From NCBI RefSeq assembly GCF_900090315.1, contig NZ_FMHZ01000002.1:310001-374000 (forward strand): 64,000 nt of DNA, read 5' to 3'. A program made the position numbers and the translations under genes. Positions 48,153 through 56,014 of the stretch are shown here, piece by piece. The notes under the pieces were generated by a model that worked only from the letters and a program-made list of their open reading frames with translations, had not been told where the DNA came from and did not search any database. The stretch is from Micromonospora citrea (GTDB taxonomy: Bacteria > Actinomycetota > Actinomycetes > Mycobacteriales > Micromonosporaceae). Positions within the stretch are counted from its first letter, which is position 1. Every line of letters starts with the position of its first letter.

Positions 48153-49379
48153 CTATGCTCCCCGCTGCGCAGCTTCCGGGGTGGTGGCGGCGGCCGCCTG
48201 AGCGCGGCGGGTGAGCAGGCCCAGCGTCAGCGTGCTGACGATCATCAGGCCGCCCGCCAGCAGGAACGGGGTGCCGAGGCTCAGCCAGTGCGCGACGGCA
48301 CCGCCGGCGAGGGCGCCCAACGGCAGGGCGCCGAAGCCGATCAGGCGGTAGGCGCTGGTGACCCGGCCCATCAGGGCGTCCGGGGTGATGCTCTGCCGCA
48401 AGGAGCGACCGACCACCGAGAACGACACCCCGGAGAAGCCCGCCAGGAACTGGAAGACCGCGATCAGCCAGACCGACGTGGTGAACGCGATGCCGAGGGT
48501 GACCACGCCGGCGACAAGGCTGGCGGCGATCATCGTGCCGAGGCGGCCGAGAACCCTGATGGTCCACGGTGAGGCGGCGGCGCCGGCCAGGCCACCGACT
48601 CCGGCGCCGGTCAGCAGCCACCCGTACGTGCTGTCGCTCAGTCGCAGTTCCTGCACGACGTAGAGGACGAGGGTCGCGCTCGCCGCGGCGACGCTCAGGT
48701 TCATGGCCGCTGCCCACAGGGCCTGGGAACGCAGCGAGGGGTGGTGGATCAGGTAGAGGAAGCCTTCCCGTGCCTCGGCCGTGAGCGACCGGCGGGGCCT
48801 GGGCGGCGGGGCCTCACGTGGCGGCAGCCGCAGCCGCGTCAGCAACCCCCAACTGCCACCCATCGCGGCGGCGATCACCGCGAACGGGGCCGCCGGGCTG
48901 AGCGAGAACAACAGGCCACCCGCGGCCGGGCCGGCGAAGTCCTCGCCGATCGACTGCGAGGCGGTGAGCCCGGCGTTCAACCGTTCGAGCCCGGCGTCCT
49001 GCACGAGCACCGGAGTCAGCGACTGCACCGCGGTGTCGGCCGCCAACTCGGCCGCCCCCAGCAGGAAGGCCGCCGCCAGCAGCAGGGGCAGCGAAGCCTG
49101 ACCGGCCAGGACCGCCACGACGAGCACCAGCACGACGGCGACGCGGGAGAGCTGCATGTACCGCAGCAGGCGGACGCGGTCGAACCGGTCGACCGCGGCA
49201 CCGACGTGGAAGCCGAACAGCAGGTGCGCGGTGGACAGCGCGGCCGAGACCGCGCCCACGCTGACCGGATTGGTCGTCACGTGCACGGCGAGCAGCGGGA
49301 AGGCGGCGTAGCGGATGCCGTCACCGAGGCTGGCGGAGGCGCCGGCGGCGAGCAGCGTCGTCGCTGGGCTCCGCCTCAT
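48153..49379 (-). CDS. MFS transporter, probable exporter of the peptide product
   Basis: 408 aa, about 12 helices (for example LLFGFHVGAAVDRFDRVRLL with the MFS A-motif-like loop, and VAGVVTLGIAFTTSVWLIAV). It belongs to the MFS_3 branch. Its ATG overlaps the stop of the ATP-grasp gene (ATGA), so it is the terminal gene of the seven-gene peptide operon and probably exports the product or provides self-immunity. The stop is followed by about 170 bp before the protease gene. Confidence 0.88.
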   Translation of the reverse strand: MRRSPATTLLAAGASASLGDGIRYAAFPLLAVHVTTNPVSVGAVSAALSTAHLLFGFHVGAAVDRFDRVRLLRYMQLSRVAVVLVLVVAVLAGQASLPLLLAAAFLLGAAELAADTAVQSLTPVLVQDAGLERLNAGLTASQSIGEDFAGPAAGGLLFSLSPAAPFAVIAAAMGGSWGLLTRLRLPPREAPPPRPRRSLTAEAREGFLYLIHHPSLRSQALWAAAMNLSVAAASATLVLYVVQELRLSDSTYGWLLTGAGVGGLAGAAASPWTIRVLGRLGTMIAASLVAGVVTLGIAFTTSVWLIAVFQFLAGFSGVSFSVVGRSLRQSITPDALMGRVTSAYRLIGFGALPLGALAGGAVAHWLSLGTPFLLAGGLMIVSTLTLGLLTRRAQAAAATTPEAAQRGA

Positions 49380-50704
49380 GCCGTGGACCACACCGGCGAC
49401 GGCGCGTACCCGCTGAAGGGGTTGATGTTGATGGTCCCGGTCGCGTTGACGGCGTAGCGGCGCAGCACCGCCACCGCCTCACCGTCCACGATGAACACCC
49501 CGTTCACCGACGGCGCTCGCGTGACCGTGGCCTCGCCGGACGCGTCGACGAAAGCCACCGGCAGCGGGTCCGGGTCGAAGACCTGCTGGACGATGTACGG
49601 GTGATCGCCGGTTCCGCCGCGCACGCCTGCGGCGACCGCCTCGGCCCATGCCCGCGGGGACACCTCGCGCCCCACCGTGATGCCCTTGCCGGCGTGCCCG
49701 CGTACCGGTTTGAGGATGAGCCGCTCGCGGTTGCGGTCGACCCACGGCAGCAGGTCGATCTCGTGGCCCTCGATCGTGGTCTGTCGCGGCTCCAGCACGC
49801 GGGTCCACGGGACGTGCGCGGCCAGCCGCTTGCGCAGGTCGGCGCCGAGTCGATCCACCACGGTCTCGTCGGAGAGCACCGCCAGCGCCGCCTTGGACGC
49901 CAGCACCTCGGCGCGGTAGCCGGTGTACAGGCCGACCCGGCCCGCGTCGGCCAGCGCGAACAGCTGCTTGAGCACGGTGAACTCGTCCTGGTCGGTGGGG
50001 TCGGGCGACTCGAAGTACCGGTAGATGACCTGAACCGGGTGGCCATCGAGACGCACGCCGTCGTCGCCGAGCTCGAGATCCTCGACGGCGCAGTGGGCCG
50101 CCTCGACCCCGTGGCGCCGCAGCTCCCGGGCGAACAGCTCGTACTGCCAGTCGAGCGGGCCGGCCTGCTGCTCGTGCCGCCAGTAGCAGATGGCCACCAT
50201 GCCGTCGGGTCGGCCGAAGCTGCGCTCGAGGCTGCCCAGCAGGCCGCGCATCGCCACCGTCGGATGGGCGGGTGCCTGCGGCGAGGGTTGCCGGAACGCG
50301 GACTGGGTGCGCGCGATGATGTCGTGCAGGCCGAACAGGCCGGCCGGGGAATCCCCGTTGATCTCGACGACGACGGTCCGTCCGGCTGAGGTGATCACGT
50401 CGGGGCGGGCGACCGTCGACCAGTTCTGGTGTGTCTGGTGCGTGAGGAACTGCAGCTCGGGTGGGGTCGCCCGGCACAGCGCGGCCATCTGCAGCACGTC
50501 GCCGTCGCAGACGTCGCGCAGCACCGCGTCCAGCCCTTCGAAGACCGCCTGGCAGGCTGCCTCCAGCCGGCGCACCTGCTCGGGCGACTCGACCGGCGGT
50601 TGGTAGACTAGGCGTTCCCGCGCGTACGGCGAGGACAGCTCGCGCAGTTCCGCGGTGGCAACGCGGAACTGGTCGGGGGTGGGCTGGACGAAGTACATGC
50701 TCAT
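49376..50704 (-). CDS. ATP-grasp ligase (glutathionylspermidine-synthase-like)
   Basis: 442 aa. Features of a circularly permuted ATP-grasp: TVVVEINGDSPAGLFGLHDI, VIYRYFESPDPTDQDEF, the nucleotide-binding strand RLILKPVRGHAGKGITVGRE and a metal-binding end INPFSGYAPSP. The family makes amide bonds by acyl-phosphate chemistry (for instance glutathione plus spermidine). In this operon it could add an amine or amino acid to a peptide C-terminus. The start ATG (50702-50704) overlaps the hydrolase stop. The acceptor is inferred; no close functional match is claimed. Confidence 0.82.
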   Translation of the reverse strand: MSMYFVQPTPDQFRVATAELRELSSPYARERLVYQPPVESPEQVRRLEAACQAVFEGLDAVLRDVCDGDVLQMAALCRATPPELQFLTHQTHQNWSTVARPDVITSAGRTVVVEINGDSPAGLFGLHDIIARTQSAFRQPSPQAPAHPTVAMRGLLGSLERSFGRPDGMVAICYWRHEQQAGPLDWQYELFARELRRHGVEAAHCAVEDLELGDDGVRLDGHPVQVIYRYFESPDPTDQDEFTVLKQLFALADAGRVGLYTGYRAEVLASKAALAVLSDETVVDRLGADLRKRLAAHVPWTRVLEPRQTTIEGHEIDLLPWVDRNRERLILKPVRGHAGKGITVGREVSPRAWAEAVAAGVRGGTGDHPYIVQQVFDPDPLPVAFVDASGEATVTRAPSVNGVFIVDGEAVAVLRRYAVNATGTININPFSGYAPSPVWSTA

Positions 50705-51543
50705 GACCCCTCCGTGAACTTGCGGATCAGCGCGTGTGCGGTGTCCGGGGCGTCCCAGATCACCTGGTGGCTCGCGCCAGGCACGACGTGCAGTTCGCCG
50801 GAGCGGCCCGGCAGGCTCGCCACGATCTCGTCGGCGACGGCGTACGGGATCAGCGGGTCGAACTCGCCGACCAGCACCATCACCCGGCACGTCGCGGCGG
50901 CCAGGTCGGGCCGCAGGTCGAGCTCCGGCAACTGCGGGATGAAGGCGGCGTTGACCTCGGGGGTGCCGATCCGGTTGCGGACCGCCCGCTGGTACGCCCC
51001 GTCGGGCTCGCGTCGGATCGCGAGCGGCCCGCAGACCTCGGCCCACTCGCGTTCGGCGTCGGGCGAGTTGTCGGTCAGCGACCGGCGCATCACCTCCGCC
51101 GCGCGGGCGCCACCGAGCACCCGGTGGCGTTCCACGATCTCGTCGTGGCTCGCCTGCCGGGCGCCGGTGCCGACCAGGATCGCGCCGGCGAGCAGGTCGG
51201 GGTGGCGACCCATGAACCGCTGGACGACGAATCCGCCGAACGACGTGCCGAGCAGGTAGGGCCGTTCCAGGCCGAGCGTGTCCACCAGCGCCGCCAGGTC
51301 GTCGGCCCACGTGTCGAGCGTCCAGTCGGACGGCTCGCCCCGGTCGCTGCGGCCGTGGCCGCGCAGGTCGGGGATGATCACCTGGGCGTACTCGGCGGCG
51401 GGGAGCATCGTCAGGCGCAGCATGCCACCGTCGATGCCGGGACCGCCGTGCACCGCGATGATCTCGGGCCGTCGGACGCCGTCGCGCCAGTCGTCACCGA
51501 TCGTCGTGACGTGCAGGCGTACGTTCCCGGCGCGGACTCTCAC
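50701..51543 (-). CDS. alpha/beta hydrolase, proline-iminopeptidase-like
   Basis: 280 aa. Oxyanion segment IAVHGGPGIDGGML, nucleophile elbow LLGTSFGGFVVQ (Ser), acid in VLVGEFDPLIPYAV and catalytic His in VVPGASHQVIWD. The HGGPG box and overall layout match the S33 iminopeptidase group. In the peptide operon it may trim the leader or hydrolyse an ester or amide. GTG start (51541-51543) overlaps the P450 stop (GTGA). Confidence 0.85.
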   Translation of the reverse strand: MRVRAGNVRLHVTTIGDDWRDGVRRPEIIAVHGGPGIDGGMLRLTMLPAAEYAQVIIPDLRGHGRSDRGEPSDWTLDTWADDLAALVDTLGLERPYLLGTSFGGFVVQRFMGRHPDLLAGAILVGTGARQASHDEIVERHRVLGGARAAEVMRRSLTDNSPDAEREWAEVCGPLAIRREPDGAYQRAVRNRIGTPEVNAAFIPQLPELDLRPDLAAATCRVMVLVGEFDPLIPYAVADEIVASLPGRSGELHVVPGASHQVIWDAPDTAHALIRKFTEGS

Positions 51544-52769
51544 CGTGTGGTGTTCCTTTCTGGTGCAGCGGCACGGCCGACGCGCAGGGCGAGGCCGCGG
51601 GGGTGGAGGGTGGAGTTCGTGTCGGTCGTGACGGGCCCCGAGTCGTCCACGAGACGGTAGTGCCGGAACACCCGGACGGCCTCGACGAGCTGCGCCTTGG
51701 CCAGGTGGGTGCCGACGCACCAGCGCGGGCCGCCGCCGAACGGCAGGTAGGCGCCGGCCGGCGGGCGGCCGTCGCGCCAGCGTGCGGGGCGGAACTCCGT
51801 CGGGTCCGCCCAGTGGCGTTCGTCGCGGTGGATCGCGTAGGGGCAGATCATCAGTGCCGCGTGCGCCGGGAACCGCCACGGACCGCTGGCTGTCTCGGCG
51901 TGGGTGGCCCGGTGGATCAGCCAGGTCGGCGGCCACATCCGCAGCACCTCGTCGACGACATGGGCGGGCTCGTCGGTCGGCTGGTGCACCGCCATCGCCC
52001 GCAGCGTCCACACGTTCGCCGCCGCCGGGACCAGTCGAGCCGCGATGGCGGCGGAGACCAGGATGCGGACCAGCGGTTCGCGGGGCACTCCGGCGTCCCG
52101 CAGCGCCGCGACCAGACCGGCCGGTGGCGGCCTGTCGACCAACGCGGCCAGCCCCGTCTCCAGCCGATGCTGGGCGCGGGCGGCACGGCGGCGGCGTCCG
52201 GTCAGCCGGTCGAGAAACCAGGGCAGCTCGTACGACGAGCGCACGATCGGATTGAGCGCGTCCAGTAGTCCGGCCACGGCCGTGGCGAGCCCGGCGCGCT
52301 CGTCGGGCGACACCGACGGGCCGGTGCACAGCCGCAGGAAGGCGTCGGTGCTGAGCCGCATCAGTGGTCGCAGCGGGTCGGCGGTGCGGCCCTGCCCCGC
52401 CCAGGTGTCGAGCAGCGTCGTCAGCGAGGCCGAGTACCAGCGCAGGTGCTCGGCGACCAGGTCGCCGGAGAGCGCGGACAGCATCGCCCGGCGCGCCGAC
52501 ATCCAGCTTTCCAGCGCGTCCTCGCCGCGGCGGCTGTCGGTGGGACGCCACGCGCGGTCGCGGTCCATCAGGAAGTCGCGGTTGGTCCGCCGCAGCACGT
52601 CGTGCGCGACCTCGCCGTCGGCGACGAGCACCGTGCCGGGGCTCAGCTCCACCACAGGGCCGTAGCGGCGGACGGCGCGCATCACGAAGCCGAGCCGGTC
52701 CCGGTCGTACTCCTCGATCAGGTCGGCCCGCGACAGGTTCGCCTGGACCGGCGGCGTCAGCGTCGCCAA
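51540..52769 (-). CDS. cytochrome P450, probable RiPP cross-linking enzyme
   Basis: 409 aa. The heme-binding loop FGGGPRWCVG has the axial Cys351; the K-helix ExxR motif is EVLR (274-277), followed by the meander and RPARW. The I-helix around 234-256 (RILVSAAIAARLVPAAANVW) lacks the usual acid-alcohol pair (A/G-G-x-D/E-T), which is unusual for a monooxygenase but fits P450s that couple aromatic side chains rather than hydroxylate. It starts at TTG with GGAGGAG upstream. It follows the 21-residue peptide gene across a hairpin, the gene order of biarylitide-like P450 RiPPs. Confidence 0.88.
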   Translation of the reverse strand: MATLTPPVQANLSRADLIEEYDRDRLGFVMRAVRRYGPVVELSPGTVLVADGEVAHDVLRRTNRDFLMDRDRAWRPTDSRRGEDALESWMSARRAMLSALSGDLVAEHLRWYSASLTTLLDTWAGQGRTADPLRPLMRLSTDAFLRLCTGPSVSPDERAGLATAVAGLLDALNPIVRSSYELPWFLDRLTGRRRRAARAQHRLETGLAALVDRPPPAGLVAALRDAGVPREPLVRILVSAAIAARLVPAAANVWTLRAMAVHQPTDEPAHVVDEVLRMWPPTWLIHRATHAETASGPWRFPAHAALMICPYAIHRDERHWADPTEFRPARWRDGRPPAGAYLPFGGGPRWCVGTHLAKAQLVEAVRVFRHYRLVDDSGPVTTDTNSTLHPRGLALRVGRAAAPERNTTR

Positions 52770-52790
52770 CGTCTCCTCCGGTTGTCCGGT

Positions 52791-52826
52791 GGTGGCCGGT
52801 GACCGCCACGGCGATCACCGGCCACC
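52791..52826 (-). terminator. strong hairpin between peptide and P450 genes
   Basis: 17-bp stem (GGTGGCCGGTGACCGCC at 52791-52807 pairing with 52810-52826, one G-U wobble in the transcript) with a minimal loop. It begins 12 nt after the peptide stop and ends 22 nt before the P450 start. Probably a partial terminator or 3'-end protector that raises the amount of peptide mRNA over enzyme mRNA, as in many peptide clusters. Confidence 0.7.
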
Positions 52827-52837
52827 GTTCATCGGGC

Positions 52838-52903
52838 TCAGTGCCAGGGGTACGCGCCCGCGAGGGCCTTGCGCGCGAAACGCGCCTTGATCCGCCGGAT
52901 CAT
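52838..52903 (-). CDS. putative RiPP precursor peptide (21 aa)
   Basis: ATG at 52901-52903 with GGGGAGG 7 nt upstream. Residues 1-12 are MIRRIKARFARK, a strongly basic, amphipathic leader; residues 13-21 are ALAGAYPWH, an aromatic/His C-terminus. P450-modified RiPP precursors are tiny and end in Tyr/Trp/His motifs that the P450 joins (biarylitides, Y-x-H). Here Tyr18, Trp20 and His21 are candidates. The gene is in the middle of a seven-gene operon between an FMN oxidase and the P450 and is bracketed by hairpins. Short length is the main reason for caution; context and ribosome-binding site are strong. Confidence 0.75.
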   Translation of the reverse strand: MIRRIKARFARKALAGAYPWH

Positions 52904-52938
52904 GTCAACACCTCCCCACCTCTGTTCGCCGAACCTCC

Positions 52939-52959
52939 GGCACGGCACAGCGCCGTGCC
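52939..52959 (-). promoter_or_regulatory. hairpin upstream of the peptide gene
   Basis: GGCACGGC (52939-52946) pairs with GCCGTGCC (52952-52959) around a 5-nt loop, in the 89-bp gap between the oxidase stop and the peptide start. It may be an RNA-processing or stability element. Confidence 0.5.
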
Positions 52960-52992
52960 CGCCTCGGTGGTGCGCCGGGGACCCGACCGTGG

Positions 52993-54048
52993 TCAGGTCG
53001 GCGCCACCAGGTCTGCCGGGACGTCGCGCAGGTCGCGCAGCCCCATCTGCCGGGCGACGTCGAGCAGTTCCGCCCGCAGGAGATCGAGCACGTGCAGCAC
53101 GCCTTCCTCGCCGTCGAGGACCAGACCCCAGACGTACGGGCGTCCGACGCACACCGCCGTGGCGCCTGCCGCCAGTGCCTTGACGACGTCGCCGCCGGTA
53201 CGGATGCCGCCGTCCATGAGGACCGGCAGCCGGCCGTCCACCGCGGCCACGACGGCGGGCAGCGCGTCGATCGCGGCGATGGAGTCGTTGAGCTGCCGCC
53301 CGCCGTGGTTGGACACGATCAGGCCGGCCACTCCGCGGTCCGCGAGCGCGGCGGCGTCGGCGGGGTGCAGCACCCCCTTGACGACGACCGGCAGTCGCGT
53401 CTCGGCGCGGATGACGTCGAGCAGTTCCCAGGTCAGCGGCCAGCGCGGCAGCCGGGTGTCGGGGGGCACCTCGCCGTCGGAGAAGCCGCTCTCGCGGTGG
53501 ATTCCGAACTCGACCTCGGGTGGTGTCGCGAACCCGGACCGCAGCATGGCGAGGCGCCGCGAAGGATGACTGTTGTCGATCGTGACCACCAACGCCTGCG
53601 CGTCGCACGATTCGGCGAGCCGGATCGTGCGGGCGACGTCGGCTCGGCTGCCGTAGCAGTACAGCTGGAACCAGAACGGCCCCTGCTTGGCGATCTCGGT
53701 CAAGCTGTGGTGACTGTCGTTGCTGACGATGGGCAGCACGCCGGCGCGTCGCGCGGCCCGCGACACCGGCAGCTCCGCCTCCGGGTGGAAGAGCCGCAAC
53801 GGGCTGGTCGGCGCGAGCAGCAGGGGCATCGTGGCGGTGAAGCCCAGCACGTCGACGCTCAGGTCCGGGTCGGCCGTGCCACCGAGGGGTCGCGGCCGCA
53901 GCCGGTGCCGACGTAGCGCCGCCTCGTTCTCCCGGACGCAGTCGTCGCGGCCGGCGCCGCCGGCGAGGTATGACCACCGGGCGTCGTCCAGGGCGAACCG
54001 GCAGGCCCGCTGGACGTCGTCGAGATCGAGCATCCGTGCGGTGATCAT
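52993..54048 (-). CDS. FMN-dependent alpha-hydroxy-acid oxidase/dehydrogenase
   Basis: 351 aa TIM barrel of the lactate/glycolate oxidase family. Key parts: YLAGGAGRDDCVRENEAALR, LLLAPTSPLRLFHPEAELPV, PFWFQLYCY, catalytic Lys224 in LPVVVKGVLHP, and active-site His248/Arg251 in VSNHGGRQLN; FMN phosphate site LPVLMDGGIRTGGDVVKALA then GRPYVWGL. The nearest functional parallel in peptide biosynthesis is MftD of the mycofactocin pathway, which oxidatively deaminates a peptide-derived product. Its ATG overlaps the stop of the oxygenase (ATGA). In this operon it probably oxidises the peptide. Confidence 0.88.
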   Translation of the reverse strand: MITARMLDLDDVQRACRFALDDARWSYLAGGAGRDDCVRENEAALRRHRLRPRPLGGTADPDLSVDVLGFTATMPLLLAPTSPLRLFHPEAELPVSRAARRAGVLPIVSNDSHHSLTEIAKQGPFWFQLYCYGSRADVARTIRLAESCDAQALVVTIDNSHPSRRLAMLRSGFATPPEVEFGIHRESGFSDGEVPPDTRLPRWPLTWELLDVIRAETRLPVVVKGVLHPADAAALADRGVAGLIVSNHGGRQLNDSIAAIDALPAVVAAVDGRLPVLMDGGIRTGGDVVKALAAGATAVCVGRPYVWGLVLDGEEGVLHVLDLLRAELLDVARQMGLRDLRDVPADLVAPT

Positions 54049-55109
54049 GCGGTCCTCGTCTCGGCCAGCCGACGGACGGCCCCGTTGCCCGGTGGCGGGC
54101 CGTAACGGCTCATCAGGCGCGTGATATCGCGGAGCACATAGGTGCGCAGCAACCAGCGGTCGCGTCCGTCGTAATGCGCTTCGAACGCGTCGCGGCCGTG
54201 CAGGCATCGACTGTTGGAAAAGGCCAGTAAGCTGCCGGGGGCGAGCCGGACGCGGTGTGCGACACGTTCGGCGGCGGCGCGGAATTCGGTTATCGCGGCC
54301 TTGTCCGACGGGTCGTCGCCGGCGATGGAACTGTGCCACCGAATGGTGGGCCAGCCGGGCGTCCCACCGATCGGGCGAATGCCGTCCACCGCTTCTTCGC
54401 CGACGGAGAAACTGTCGGGTGCGGCGATTGTGAAACGCGGCTCGCGCAGTCTGCGTACCGTTTCCGGCGAGCATTCGCGGACGGCGTCAGCGATCCGGAC
54501 CAGGCGGGTGGCGGGCCGCGGCTGCGGGCTTCGCACGCCGTAGAGCAACACGAAGTCGGGGCGGATCTCGTGGAACGCCACCTCGGTGTGCAGCTGGAGA
54601 TCCACCTCGGACGACGCGTTGGACTGGGTGGCGGCCCCGTCCGGCCGGGGGCGCACGTCGTGGACGAGATTGCCGCCCTTCTCGGCGCGATAGCCGTACT
54701 CGTGGCCGAGCTGCCTGGTCACCATGCCCAGCCACGTCCAGCCCAGCAGCGGCTGCGGGGTGGCCTCCGCGCCACCGTCGATGCCGTCGCGCCCGTCGTG
54801 GCTGCCGTCGGGCTGCTGGTGGTCGTCGAGCGGGTCGGCGGGCAGGCCGTGCACGACGACGGCGTCGTGGCCGCCCTCGCGCAGCCCGGCCAGCGCGTCA
54901 CGGACCCGCTCGGGCAGGATCGAACCGCTCAGCTCGGCCAGGCGGAAATGTGCGCCGGTCTCCCGATAATCGACCTGGCCAGGAGCGCGGCCAATGACGT
55001 GATCCGATACCAGCCGGGCCATTTCGCCGGCCTCCACCGACGAGATGTGGACCGCGGCAATTCCCTCCGCGTCTGCGCCTATGTGCGAAGCTGCACTGCT
55101 TTCACTCAC
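54045..55109 (-). CDS. Fe(II)/2-oxoglutarate oxygenase, AsnO/VioC-type
   Basis: 354 aa, clavaminate-synthase-like. Metal ligands His174 and Glu176 in LQLHTEVAFHEIRPDFVLLY (the H-x-E form used by AsnO/VioC-type amino-acid beta-hydroxylases), distal His304 in SRCLHGRDAF and 2-oxoglutarate Arg322 in RDRWLLRTYV. It would hydroxylate an amino-acid side chain, either free or in the peptide. The GTG at 55107-55109 has GGGGAG 8 nt upstream. First gene of the operon, with a long 5' region. Confidence 0.87.
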   Translation of the reverse strand: MSESSAASHIGADAEGIAAVHISSVEAGEMARLVSDHVIGRAPGQVDYRETGAHFRLAELSGSILPERVRDALAGLREGGHDAVVVHGLPADPLDDHQQPDGSHDGRDGIDGGAEATPQPLLGWTWLGMVTRQLGHEYGYRAEKGGNLVHDVRPRPDGAATQSNASSEVDLQLHTEVAFHEIRPDFVLLYGVRSPQPRPATRLVRIADAVRECSPETVRRLREPRFTIAAPDSFSVGEEAVDGIRPIGGTPGWPTIRWHSSIAGDDPSDKAAITEFRAAAERVAHRVRLAPGSLLAFSNSRCLHGRDAFEAHYDGRDRWLLRTYVLRDITRLMSRYGPPPGNGAVRRLAETRTA

Positions 55110-55606
55110 GCGCGCTACTCCCCTTGCCCGAGTGCCAAACTGCCAGGGAGCGGTGCAAACGGACAATCCGCAGGCCACAGCGAAGTGCGACTCGCGAAGG
55201 CAGGCGTTGCAGAATCCCCGTTAAGCCCCGTTGCGGACCCAATCCTAGGCAGGCGACTGCGGGGGTCGCAACCCGCGAATGGAATCACCCGCGCGCGCGA
55301 TCATGAATCTTCCCGCGTCTCCGCAGGTCACGTATATTTGATCAACGCATTGATGTAACAAAATTCATCATGTGCCGGATCCCCACCGCGTCAGCCCGGT
55401 GGCGAGTCGCCCACCTGCACGAACGAGCCGTCGTGGGCGACCCGAAACGTGAACTGCCGGCGGTGGCCGCCGCGCGGGAGTCTCTCGTCCGGCCGCCACC
55501 GGCACCGCTCACGACGGGACCCGGGTCCGCCCCGACGCCCGGCCCCGGGTGCGGTCCGCGAGTGCGACCACTCCGGCGTCCCGCCCCCGGTGGCCCGCCG
55601 GGCGCG
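55110..55606. other. gap between the peptide operon and the redox operon
   Basis: About 500 bp. It contains the AT-rich promoter patch described above (55331-55358); the part between 55380 and 55606 shows no gene or hairpin that I could support. Confidence 0.45.
55331..55358 (-). promoter_or_regulatory. probable promoter and dyad of the peptide operon
   Basis: Coding-strand TTACAT (55353-55358) and TATACG (55331-55336) are 16 nt apart in an unusually AT-rich patch. Between them ATCAACGCATTGAT (55341-55354) contains the inverted repeat ATCAA/TTGAT. It would give a leader of about 220 nt before the oxygenase gene. Confidence 0.45.
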
Positions 55607-56014
55607 TCAGAGGCGCCGCTCCGACGGCTCGATGCGGTAGTCGTTGATGCTGGCGTCGCGGACGGCCATCAGCCCGTCCGGGGCGAACTGCCACAGCTCG
55701 TTGCCGTGGCTGCGCCACCACTGCCCGTCCGCGTCGCGGCTCTCGTACTCGAAGCGCACCGCGATCCGGTCGTCGGTCCAGGCCCAGAGCTGCTTGACCA
55801 GGCGGTAGTCGCGCTCGCGCTGCCACTTGCGGGTGAGGAAGCGAACGATCTCGTCGCGTCCGCTGAGGAACTCGTCGCGGTTTCGCCAGCGGCTGTCGAC
55901 CGTGTACGCGAGGGCCACCCGCTCGGGGTCACGGGTGTTCCACAGGTCCTGCGCGATCCGTACCTTCTCGGTGGCGGTCTCGGCGGTGAACGGGGGGACG
56001 ATCGGGGTGCTCAT
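55607..56014 (-). CDS. DUF1348/SnoaL-like protein
   Basis: 135 aa. Typical pattern [60 protein letters not shown] and [18 protein letters not shown], matching the DUF1348 branch of the NTF2 fold, which is often found beside oxidoreductases. The ATG overlaps the stop of the ferredoxin reductase (ATGA). Last gene of the five-gene redox operon. Function unproven. Confidence 0.88.
   Translation of the reverse strand: MSTPIVPPFTAETATEKVRIAQDLWNTRDPERVALAYTVDSRWRNRDEFLSGRDEIVRFLTRKWQRERDYRLVKQLWAWTDDRIAVRFEYESRDADGQWWRSHGNELWQFAPDGLMAVRDASINDYRIEPSERRL

Noticed and set aside
47980..48717. N-terminal extension of the trypsin-HSP90 protein
   Set aside because: The frame stays open upstream to 48717 but lies antisense-like over the end of the MFS gene in another frame and has no domain; the protease domain starts naturally at 47979.
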